Shown here: positions 1 through 6,208 of the stretch, piece by piece
Numbering within the stretch: the stretch's first letter is position 1
Layout: the number at the start of each line of letters is the position of its first letter
Assembly (NCBI GenBank): GCA_023301395.1
Contig: JALZUY010000011.1
Coordinates: forward strand, 1-10,840
Origin: Nonlabens sp.
GTDB lineage: Bacteria > Bacteroidota > Bacteroidia > Flavobacteriales > Flavobacteriaceae
DNA length: 10,840 bases
Direction of reading: 5' to 3'
The notes under the pieces: generated by a model
What the model was told of the DNA's origin: nothing
The model's database searches: none
Seen by the model: the letters and a program-made list of their open reading frames with translations, nothing else
Translations under genes and position numbers: made by a program

Positions 1-546
1 CATGATTATGGAGATTATTACGGCTGGGAAGGAACTAAAGAAGAAGTGACTGCTTTAAAAAAGGCAAATATGGAACAGCTGTATGGAATTCAAAAAGATA
101 TGGGCTGGCGTTTACTACTCGATGAAAATGTTGCGGTAACTCGTGGTGGTGAAGCTCTAAATATTGTAGGCGTAGAGAATATAGGAAATGGACGTTTCCC
201 TAAATATGGAAATCTTCAAAAAGCATCTACCGGATTGCAAAAGAGCGATTTTAAAGTATTATTGAGCCACGACCCATCACACTGGGAAGATGAGGTAAAG
301 AATCATGATATGAACTATCATTTAACTTTGAGTGGTCATACACATGGAATGCAGTTTGGTATCGAGATTCCAGGTTTTATTAAATTAAGTCCAGCATGGT
401 TTATCTATAAAAAATGGGCTGGAATTTATAAAGAGTACGGTAGGTTTATTAATATAAATCGTGGATTTGGATTCTTAGGATATTCTGGTCGAGCAGGAAT
501 ATGGCCAGAAATCACAGTGATTACCTTAAAACGTTCCCGATTATAG
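1..546 (+). CDS. Metallophosphoesterase, YkuE-like, C-terminal part (5' truncated)
   Basis: The reading frame is open from base 1 and ends at TAG 544-546, giving 181 residues of a larger protein. The first residues are HDYGDYYGW, so the window probably starts inside the GN-H-D metal-binding motif of calcineurin-like phosphoesterases. Further metal ligands are visible: SHDP (His at window residue 90) and GHTHG (residues 112-116). The tail INRGFGFLGYSGR...PEIT is the usual end of the COG1408/YkuE-like branch, which contains membrane-associated phosphoesterases, some acting on UDP-diacylglucosamine-type lipids. Relatives often have N-terminal membrane helices, which would lie outside this window. 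The exact substrate is unknown. An in-frame GTG at 46 is a valine inside the domain, not a start, because the metal motif precedes it. Family call is secure; substrate is not. Confidence 0.88.
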   Translation, partial: HDYGDYYGWEGTKEEVTALKKANMEQLYGIQKDMGWRLLLDENVAVTRGGEALNIVGVENIGNGRFPKYGNLQKASTGLQKSDFKVLLSHDPSHWEDEVKNHDMNYHLTLSGHTHGMQFGIEIPGFIKLSPAWFIYKKWAGIYKEYGRFININRGFGFLGYSGRAGIWPEITVITLKRSRL

Positions 547-564
547 CATTTTTGATTACATTTG
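534..564 (+). promoter_or_regulatory. Possible flavobacterial promoter for the thioredoxin-like gene
   Basis: TACATTTG at 557-564 matches the Bacteroidota -7 consensus TAnnTTTG exactly. The -33 element is weak: TTC at 534-536 replaces TTG, with a 20-bp spacer. Transcription would begin near 570, leaving a leader of about 14 nt before the ATG at 584. The element starts inside the last codons of the upstream gene, so readthrough expression is equally possible. Confidence 0.35.
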
Positions 565-583
565 ATTAGTAAATACATTGATT

Positions 584-880
584 ATGTCAAAGTTTGGGGA
601 GCTTATTAGTACAGATGTGCCAGTTTTACTCAATTTCTTTACAGAGTGGAACGAGGACTCTGTAAGTATGCACGAGATTTTAAGAGACGTTGCTGCTGCC
701 CTAGGCGATAATGCAAAAGTGATAAAAATCAACGTTGATAAAAATCAAGAACTCAGTGATGCATTGCGTATTAAAGGATTGCCTACTCTCATAATTTATA
801 AAAATGCTGAGATGAAGTGGAGGCAAAGTGGTATTCAGGATAGCAATGCACTGATCACACTGTTGAATCAGTTTGCTTAA
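584..880 (+). CDS. Thioredoxin-fold protein lacking the CXXC active site
   Basis: A 98-residue single-domain protein, the size of classical thioredoxins. Thioredoxin landmarks are present: a beta strand PVLLNFFTEW (13-22), a strand KVIKINVDKN (45-54) and the cis-proline loop KGLPTLIIY (64-72, Pro67). The catalytic W-C-G-P-C is replaced by W22-N-E-D-S26, and the protein contains no cysteine at all, so dithiol redox chemistry is impossible. By inference it acts as a binding or scaffold module. I chose ATG 584; an in-frame TTG at 578 would add only two residues and the remaining sequence starts naturally with MSKFGELI. No Shine-Dalgarno is seen, as is normal in this phylum. It lies 37 bp behind the phosphoesterase gene and overlaps the opposite deacetylase gene by 26 bp. 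Confidence 0.85.
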   Translation: MSKFGELISTDVPVLLNFFTEWNEDSVSMHEILRDVAAALGDNAKVIKINVDKNQELSDALRIKGLPTLIIYKNAEMKWRQSGIQDSNALITLLNQFA

Positions 881-1493
881 TTACCGAAGTATTAAATCCG
901 TTTTCTTCTAGATATTTAAAATACTCAGGCAAGATGAATTTTAGTTTTTTATAAGCCTTTGCACTATCGTGAAAAACGATTATGCTTCCATTGTTAGTAT
1001 TCTTTTTTAGATTTTTTAGACAAGAATTTGCAGATCTTTGAGAATCGAAATCTCCCGATAATACATCCCACATTACAATTTTATAATTCAAGGCTCTTAA
1101 GCGATTTGAAACCTTTCTAGTGATTCTACCATATGGTGGACGGAATAGCTTGGAATCGATAGCCTCATTAGCTTTATGGATGTTTTTTATGTAATGATCA
1201 TTTGCTGTTTTCCAACTGTTGAGGTGGTGAAAAGTGTGATTTCCTATTGCGTGCTCTGATTGCAGTAGTTCCTGATAAACTTCAGGATGTTTTTCAACAC
1301 AATCACCTATGCAAAAAAAAGTAGCTTTAAATGAATACTTTTTGAGTTCGTTAATAACAAAGCGTGTTACCTCTGGATGAGGTCCATCATCAAAAGTGAG
1401 ATAAACAGTCTTATCTAGACGTGAACCATGCCACAAGTATCCTGAAAATAGACTGGAGAACCAATCTCTAATAGTGTCAGGATACCAGTGCAT
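855..1493 (-). CDS. Polysaccharide deacetylase, NodB homology domain
   Basis: A 212-residue carbohydrate esterase family 4-type protein with all NodB motifs readable: TFDDGP (33-38; Asp35 the expected catalytic base, Asp36 a metal ligand), NHTFHH (85-90; His86 and His90 as metal ligands), RPPYG (118-122), MWD (141-143) and IIVFHD (171-176; His175 catalytic). Such enzymes remove N- or O-acetyl groups from peptidoglycan, chitin-like or exopolysaccharide chains. There is no signal peptide or obvious membrane segment; residues 1-27 form only a short leader to the domain. A cytoplasmic location, or export by an unseen route, must therefore be considered. The start ATG sits 2 bp after the TAA of the DUF2723 gene, implying translational coupling. 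The last 26 bp overlap the end of the thioredoxin-like gene on the other strand. Substrate unknown. Confidence 0.9.
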   Translation of the reverse strand: MHWYPDTIRDWFSSLFSGYLWHGSRLDKTVYLTFDDGPHPEVTRFVINELKKYSFKATFFCIGDCVEKHPEVYQELLQSEHAIGNHTFHHLNSWKTANDHYIKNIHKANEAIDSKLFRPPYGRITRKVSNRLRALNYKIVMWDVLSGDFDSQRSANSCLKNLKKNTNNGSIIVFHDSAKAYKKLKFILPEYFKYLEENGFNTSVIKQTDSTV

Positions 1494-1495
1494 TT

Positions 1496-4400
1496 TTAAG
1501 GTGTGTCTTGAGGCCTGGTTTCTATAATATCTTCCGTCTCTATGTTATCAGTAGCTTCTTGAAAAATATTATCTAAACCTTCAGTAGGAGTTTGTGATCT
1601 GCTTTCACTACCTATTGTTTCTTCAGCACTATAGAATTGTGTGAATTCTAGAACATATTGATTAAAAACGTCTTTATGTTTTTGAACCATCAGATCATCT
1701 TCATAGAATATCGCCGATTCCACCAAGCTTCTATATCTTTCTACTGCTGCGATGATGTCAGAGTAATTTGTTCTACGTTGATCAAGATCTAGAGATTTAT
1801 AGAAGTCAATTTCATCTTGATATTTTAAGATAACACGATCCAGTAAATCACGAGCTTTATCTGTTTTTTCAACTTCGTAGTATCCATTTACAAATGGTTC
1901 AATCATAGAGTAATGACCAAAAAGATCCAATGGCATTTTCTCCATTCCTAGATCTAGAATCTCTTCAGCTCTATTGTAGTCACCTGCTTTAGTAAGTGCC
2001 TCTGCAACTCGAGTAATATTACTACGATATCCTACACTATTACGTCTTGTTTCAACGTCATAGTATATATCTGGATCACCACTATTTCCCCAATCCCATT
2101 TTTTTAGGATTTCATAACTATTATTTGCATCGATACGTCCCATGTCAAATGGATCACGAGGATTTTCTGGTTCTGATTTAATCGGTAGTAGTCTGAAAGC
2201 ACAACCGTCTAATTGCAGATAATCTTTCATCCATATGTAATCATCATCACCAAATGCGCCACCAGAGAAGTAGATAGGTCTTTCCCAGTTATTTGCATTA
2301 ATAATGTCCAGCATGAACATTCTATTCTTGTAAACGAGACTGCTATTGATCTCAATAACTATTTCATCTACAATCTGGTCAGCATCTTTTTGAGGAACAA
2401 CTCCATTTTTAAGAACAGCTTCTTTATCGACAGGTATGCGTATAAATTTAGTTGGGAATGTATGTTCCCAGTGTTCGTTACGCATTTGCTCTTGAGTGAT
2501 CTCTTTATCGCTAGCAACCCATTGCATCCAGTCTTTTAAGTCAAGAGTGTCTGGTAGTGAGCTTTTACCACCAGTACGTTGAGAAACTCGTTCTTTGTCT
2601 GCATACCACAATGCATCTCGAGTACCATAAGTATATTTATCATGAGTAAGAGTAGATGGCACAGGATTACTTTTCCATGCTTCCTTCTTCATATCGTCCA
2701 TGTACCAGTCTGTAGCGAGAAGTGAAGTACACACTACACGCACATCTGTACGATAGCCTTCCACTTCTTGTAAATACCACAGTGGGAAAGTGTCATTATC
2801 ACCTATGGTGAAAATAAGAGCGTCGGGTAAACAGCTGTCTAAGTATTTTCTAGCACTTGAAAGTGCTGTGTATTTTCCTGATCGATCATGATCATCCCAG
2901 TTTTGAAATGCCATTAAAAAAGGAACAGCCATAAAACAGACTAGAAGTGTTAGAGGTCGAGCAATTTTTGATGAGATAGTGTTTTTCACACCTTCATAAA
3001 TGGCATAAACGCCCATTCCTATCCACATAGCAAACACTAGAAAAGATCCTACATAAGCATAATCTCTTTCTCTTACTTGATACATACTTTGGTTCAAGTA
3101 AACTATAATTGCTAACCCTGTAAAAAGAAAAAGAACTAAAGTCACATAAAAGGATTTTAAATCCTTTCTAGCGTGAAAAATCATTCCTATTAATCCTAGG
3201 ATAAGAGGTAAGAAGAAATAGGTGTTGCGACCTTTATTATTCATCATATCCTCAGAAAGATTATCCTGATTTCCCAAGCGTATCTCATCTATGAATGAAA
3301 ATCCACTGATCCAGTTACCATTAAAAGCACCACCTTCACCTTGAATATCATTTTGTCTACCTGTAAAATTCCACATGAAATACCTCATGTACATATATTG
3401 TACTTGATAATTAAGGAAGTAAGATGCATTATCAAGACCATTAGGCTTTTCAATAACCACAGCTTCTCTAAGCTGAATTAAAAAATCTATATACTCCTTA
3501 GAATCAATCCTGCTATTGTCATAATTACGTTTATAATCTGCAAGAACAGCTAGTAGTTCTTCATTGTTCTCAAACTCTGGTTTGATGTGATAATTCACAC
3601 CACCCATGAAATCGATATAATTGCTAGCTCTAGAAGGGTCGGTCATTCTAGGGAAAAGACCTTTATGGTCGTCATGCGTGTTTTGAAGAGAATTAGTATA
3701 ATTATTTACAATTACATATTTACCTAGTTCATGATTCTTCTCATACTTAGGCTTTTCATCTAGGTATGGATTATCTGGATCCAGTCCTGCATACATGTCT
3801 GTAAAGGCTTCTCCATAAAATAAAGCTGGAGCTGGATATTGCTCACGATTATAATAAGCTAGTAGAGCTCGTGCATCATTAGGATTATTTTCATTAATAG
3901 TTGTTCCAGCGTTTGCTCTTATAGGTAACATGGTCCATGAAGAGAATCCTATAAGTATGAACATTACACATAGCGTAATGGTGTTGAGAAGTGGTTTATT
4001 ATGCTTTTGCGAAAAACGAATAAGAAAAACAAAAAGAGCTACAACCAGCAATAACATGATAATTGAACCTGAGTTAAATGGTAAACCAATGTCATTCACA
4101 AAGAACACTTCCATGTATCCAAAGATTGACAATGTGTAAGGCAGTAGTAACTTGAAAACAAAAAGTAAAACTGCAACTACAGCAATATTTGCGATTACAA
4201 AATTTGTAACAGTAATTTTTTTATAGTGTTTAAAATACCATAATAATCCTATAGCAGGAATGGTGAGTATTCCCATGAAATGAACTCCAAAAGAAAGACC
4301 AACCACAAATGATATAAGAACCAGCCATTTATTACCGCGTGGTAAATGCATGTCACGTTCCCATAATAACCCCATATAAAATAAGGCGCTCATTAATAAA

Positions 4401-4840
4401 GCTGCAGGAGCATAAACCTCGGCCTCAACGGCGTTGAACCAAAAACTATCTGAAAAAGCATAAGCAAGACTACCTATCGCAGCAGCACCTAGTACCATTA
4501 TATCATTGCTTACTCCTTTTAAAATGTGTCTTTTCAGTAAAAGAGTGAGTGACCAGAACATGAATAAAATCGCAAAGGCACTTGAAAATACAGACATTAA
4601 GTTAACCATATAAGCAATCTGGCTTTTGTCGAGTGCAAACATGGAGAAAAACGCACCTAGCATTTGGTATAACGGCGCTCCAGGTGGATGACCCACTTGC
4701 AGTCCAGATGATGTGGCGATATATTCTCCAGCATCCCAATAGCTCACAGTAGGTTCAACAGTAAGCCAGTAGGTGACTAGCGCTATAGCAAATACTGCCC
4801 AGCCTATTATTTTATTAAGTTGATTGTAGTTCAATTTCAT
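1496..4840 (-). CDS. DUF2723 multi-spanning membrane protein (TMEM260/GT117-like, GT-C fold candidate)
   Basis: A 1114-residue integral membrane protein. The N-terminal DUF2723 signature is plain: EPTVSYWDAGEYIATSSGL (29-47) followed by GHPPGAPLYQ (50-59). Acidic Asp36 and Glu39 lie just after the first helix, where GT-C glycosyltransferases keep catalytic acidic residues. About 8 hydrophobic helices lie between 11 and 306, a long soluble loop spans about 307-540, four more helices lie at about 541-556, 563-582, 596-616 and 630-646, and then a soluble tail of about 470 residues contains TPR-like helices (about 938-1015) and a low-complexity acidic C-terminus. Known for the family: vertebrate TMEM260 is an O-mannosyltransferase (GT117). 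Inference: the bacterial member may move sugar from a lipid carrier to an envelope protein or glycan. It heads a coupled pair with the deacetylase. I found no convincing promoter upstream. Confidence 0.85.
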   Translation of the reverse strand: MKLNYNQLNKIIGWAVFAIALVTYWLTVEPTVSYWDAGEYIATSSGLQVGHPPGAPLYQMLGAFFSMFALDKSQIAYMVNLMSVFSSAFAILFMFWSLTLLLKRHILKGVSNDIMVLGAAAIGSLAYAFSDSFWFNAVEAEVYAPAALLMSALFYMGLLWERDMHLPRGNKWLVLISFVVGLSFGVHFMGILTIPAIGLLWYFKHYKKITVTNFVIANIAVVAVLLFVFKLLLPYTLSIFGYMEVFFVNDIGLPFNSGSIIMLLLVVALFVFLIRFSQKHNKPLLNTITLCVMFILIGFSSWTMLPIRANAGTTINENNPNDARALLAYYNREQYPAPALFYGEAFTDMYAGLDPDNPYLDEKPKYEKNHELGKYVIVNNYTNSLQNTHDDHKGLFPRMTDPSRASNYIDFMGGVNYHIKPEFENNEELLAVLADYKRNYDNSRIDSKEYIDFLIQLREAVVIEKPNGLDNASYFLNYQVQYMYMRYFMWNFTGRQNDIQGEGGAFNGNWISGFSFIDEIRLGNQDNLSEDMMNNKGRNTYFFLPLILGLIGMIFHARKDLKSFYVTLVLFLFTGLAIIVYLNQSMYQVRERDYAYVGSFLVFAMWIGMGVYAIYEGVKNTISSKIARPLTLLVCFMAVPFLMAFQNWDDHDRSGKYTALSSARKYLDSCLPDALIFTIGDNDTFPLWYLQEVEGYRTDVRVVCTSLLATDWYMDDMKKEAWKSNPVPSTLTHDKYTYGTRDALWYADKERVSQRTGGKSSLPDTLDLKDWMQWVASDKEITQEQMRNEHWEHTFPTKFIRIPVDKEAVLKNGVVPQKDADQIVDEIVIEINSSLVYKNRMFMLDIINANNWERPIYFSGGAFGDDDYIWMKDYLQLDGCAFRLLPIKSEPENPRDPFDMGRIDANNSYEILKKWDWGNSGDPDIYYDVETRRNSVGYRSNITRVAEALTKAGDYNRAEEILDLGMEKMPLDLFGHYSMIEPFVNGYYEVEKTDKARDLLDRVILKYQDEIDFYKSLDLDQRRTNYSDIIAAVERYRSLVESAIFYEDDLMVQKHKDVFNQYVLEFTQFYSAEETIGSESRSQTPTEGLDNIFQEATDNIETEDIIETRPQDTP

Positions 4841-4903
4841 AGTAGTTATTAACTCAGGCGAAAATAATATTAATATGTCTAATTTTCATTAATGATCTTA
4901 ACT

Positions 4904-4935
4904 AACTCAGTTAGATATAAGTCGGACTCTGTTAG
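4904..4935. repeat. Imperfect direct repeat, 21-bp period, in the DUF2723 upstream region
   Basis: AACTCAGTTAG (4904-4914) recurs as GACTCTGTTAG (4925-4935), 9 of 11 positions identical and exactly two helical turns apart. The first copy also forms the small inverted repeat CTAACT-C-AGTTAG. A shorter piece, AACTCAG, appears again at 4851-4857, next to the start codon. This could be an operator for the leftward gene, but chance in AT-rich DNA is not excluded. Confidence 0.3.
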
Positions 4936-4998
4936 TGACTTTAATTAACGTTCTATTTTTTTAAATTGATATAAATTGATAAAAAAACTCATTTCTAT

Positions 4999-5028
4999 TT
5001 GCTCAAATTGGAATTTGTTTTAAATTTG
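4999..5028 (+). promoter_or_regulatory. Promoter of tRNA-Gln, Bacteroidota -33/-7 type
   Basis: TTG at 4999-5001 and TAAATTTG at 5021-5028 match the Bacteroidota consensus TTG / TAnnTTTG with a 19-bp spacer, the preferred distance. Transcription should start near 5033-5035, giving only a 4-6 nt 5' leader before the mature tRNA. No competing -7 box is seen in the region. Confidence 0.75.
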
Positions 5029-5038
5029 CGTCCGATTT

Positions 5039-5109
5039 TGTCCCATGGTGTAATGGTAACACTCCGGTTTTTGGTATCGTCATTCTAGGTTCGAGTCCTA
5101 GTGGGACAA
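5039..5109 (+). tRNA. tRNA-Gln (anticodon TTG)
   Basis: A complete 71-nt cloverleaf. The acceptor stem TGTCCCA (5039-5045) pairs perfectly with TGGGACA (5102-5108), with discriminator A at 5109. The D stem is GTG/CAC (5048-5050 with 5060-5062) around a loop containing GG. The anticodon stem CCGGT/ATCGT (5064-5068 with 5076-5080) has a G-T wobble and a C-T mismatch at its outermost pair. The loop TTTTGGT carries anticodon TTG at 5071-5073, reading CAA and, by wobble, CAG. The T stem CTAGG/CCTAG (5085-5089 with 5097-5101) closes the loop TTCGAGT. CCA is not encoded, so it must be added by tRNA nucleotidyltransferase. Starting one base later would break the T-stem/acceptor register. The weak first pair U1-A72 is typical of glutamine tRNAs. 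Confidence 0.95.
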
Positions 5110-5114
5110 CTCGT

Positions 5115-5148
5115 AAATCCTGACTCTTCATTGAGTTAGGATTTTTTT
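5115..5148 (+). terminator. Rho-independent terminator after tRNA-Gln
   Basis: AAATCCTGACTC (5115-5126) pairs with GAGTTAGGATTT (5133-5144) as a 12-bp stem with one G-T pair and a 6-nt loop, running into seven T residues (5142-5148). It starts only 5 bp behind the tRNA, so the tRNA is a single-gene transcript. Confidence 0.88.
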
Positions 5149-5170
5149 GTGGAACAAATTCTCATTTTTT

Positions 5171-5205
5171 TAATAAAAAAGCATCTTCATTACAAAGATG
5201 CTTTT
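5171..5205 (-). terminator. Rho-independent terminator of the universal stress protein gene
   Basis: AAAAGCATCTT (5177-5187) and AAGATGCTTTT (5195-5205) form an 11-bp stem with a 7-nt loop. Read on the minus strand it is followed by TTTTTTATTA, a good U-tract, and lies 37 bp beyond the stop codon. In the plus direction only four T follow, so it can at best be a weak back-up for the tRNA terminator. Confidence 0.8.
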
Positions 5206-5214
5206 GAAAAGTCA

Positions 5215-5228
5215 GCTTTCGCGAAAGC
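5215..5228. repeat. Perfect 14-bp palindrome GCTTTCGCGAAAGC
   Basis: GCTTTCGCGAAAGC is self-complementary over all 14 bases and GC-rich compared with its surroundings. It lies between the stop codon of the stress-protein gene and its terminator. It is the only copy in this window. From memory, palindromes with a TTTCGCGAAA core occur often between genes in some marine flavobacteria; that recollection is not verified here. Its role (protein site, processing signal, restriction-linked word) is unknown. Confidence 0.6.
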
Positions 5229-5241
5229 GAAATAATCAATC

Positions 5242-6063
5242 TTATTTGATTCTAAAGGTTACTACAGGTAAGGAAGAATGATTTACTATATCTTCACTCA
5301 CACTACCATTGAAGAAGTGCGATATGCCACGGCGTCCATGAGTCGCCATGCCTATTAAATCACCTTTGATATCTTTAGTGAAGTTGAAAACACCTTCTTC
5401 AATAGAGAAGTCATTGTAGATTGTGAAATCTGTAGGTTCCACATTAACATTTTTAAGATAATCCTTTACTTTTTGTTCTGCTTTTTGAGAATTTAAAAAG
5501 TTAGAAGGTGTATTGACATATAATAAGTGCAAATTACATTTTGTATTTTTTGCAAATTTCGCAGCTTCTTGCAAAGCACCATTAGATTCTGGGTCAAGAT
5601 CCGTTGCAAAAACAAAGTCGTTCACGTCAAGTCTCTTCTTACGATCCTTGATTACTAAAACGGGTATCTCAGAGTTGCGAACCACTTTTTCAGCATTTGA
5701 ACCTACAAAAACATTTTTCATTCCGCTTGTTCCATGGCTTCCCATAACTATGAGGTCAGCTTTATGCCTTTTAACAGTATCCATAATACCACTAAACGCC
5801 GCTCCAGTTTCCACATCTCCATGAATTGTGACACCGTCTAGGTAATCTGCTTTTAAAACATTATCAAATTTTTCTTTGGCAAGTTTCATGAAAAATACAG
5901 CTTCAGGTAGATTAGAGCTGGCATTATTTGCAAGATGAAGAGGTAAGTCTAGTTGGTGAAGCAGGAAAATTTCTCCGTTGTTTTCACGTGCTATATCTGC
6001 TGCAACGCGAAGTGCGTTATCTGCTTGTTCTGAAAAATCAGTTGGGACTATTATTTTTTTCAT
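5242..6063 (-). CDS. Universal stress protein with two UspA domains
   Basis: A 273-residue cytoplasmic protein made of two UspA-like domains (about 1-140 and 147-273). Domain 1 starts MKKIIVPTDFSE (Asp9) and carries the complete ATP-binding signature G-x2-G-x9-G-S at 108-122 (GSHG...GS). Domain 2 has FATDLD (about 152-157) and a matching loop 240-254, but the first glycine is alanine (MATHG...GS), so nucleotide binding there is less certain. Tandem UspA proteins of this size are common in Bacteroidota and usually respond to starvation, redox or oxygen stress. The start ATG at 6063 fits the domain start. The gene stands alone: its own terminator follows, and the rimP operon is transcribed divergently from a 145-bp shared upstream region. 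I see no convincing -7 box for it on the minus strand. Confidence 0.92.
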   Translation of the reverse strand: MKKIIVPTDFSEQADNALRVAADIARENNGEIFLLHQLDLPLHLANNASSNLPEAVFFMKLAKEKFDNVLKADYLDGVTIHGDVETGAAFSGIMDTVKRHKADLIVMGSHGTSGMKNVFVGSNAEKVVRNSEIPVLVIKDRKKRLDVNDFVFATDLDPESNGALQEAAKFAKNTKCNLHLLYVNTPSNFLNSQKAEQKVKDYLKNVNVEPTDFTIYNDFSIEEGVFNFTKDIKGDLIGMATHGRRGISHFFNGSVSEDIVNHSSLPVVTFRIK

Positions 6064-6127
6064 GAGTTATGATTTTGAGTTATAAATATAAGTAATTCTG
6101 TTTCAAGCTCACAGTGATAATTATCGC

Positions 6128-6157
6128 TTGCAAAAGCCTAAAAAAGTAGTATATTTG
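6128..6157 (+). promoter_or_regulatory. Promoter of rimP-nusA-infB, Bacteroidota -33/-7 type
   Basis: TTG at 6128-6130 and TATATTTG at 6150-6157 fit TTG / TAnnTTTG with a 19-bp spacer, the same geometry as the tRNA-Gln promoter in this window. The predicted transcription start is near 6162-6164, leaving a leader of about 45 nt that consists mostly of the hairpin before rimP. Confidence 0.75.
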
Positions 6158-6176
6158 CAAAGTATTTAAACAATAT

Positions 6177-6201
6177 GAGGGGACAGATGTCCCCTCTTTT
6201 T
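6177..6201 (+). promoter_or_regulatory. rimP leader hairpin with T-run (putative attenuator)
   Basis: GAGGGGACA (6177-6185) and TGTCCCCTC (6188-6196) are perfect complements separated by GA, in practice at least an 8-bp stem with an AGAT loop. Five T residues (6197-6201) follow. This is the shape of an intrinsic terminator, yet it lies between the operon promoter and the rimP ATG at 6209, only 7 nt after the T-run. Its G/C block stands out in an AT-rich leader. It probably limits transcription entering the operon, or occludes the ribosome at the start codon. No alternative antiterminator stem is obvious in the short leader, so a protein or elongation-factor input is more likely than a metabolite switch. 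Confidence 0.7.
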
Positions 6202-6208
6202 ATAAAAT

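Noticed and set aside
46..48. GTG as start codon of the phosphoesterase
   Set aside because: The frame is open upstream to base 1 and encodes the HDYG part of the metal-binding motif, so the gene begins before the window.
552..584. Three copies of TTGATTA before the thioredoxin-like gene
   Set aside because: The word is short and AT-rich, two copies overlap the -7 box, and the spacing is irregular (10 and 16 bp); chance is the simpler explanation.
2213..2539. Plus-strand open frame inside the DUF2723 gene
   Set aside because: It lies wholly within a well-conserved coding frame on the other strand and shows no recognisable domain.
6064..6120. TATATTTA on the minus strand as promoter of the stress-protein gene
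   Set aside because: The last base differs from TAnnTTTG and the nearest TTG gives a spacer of only 13 bp, too short for the known architecture.
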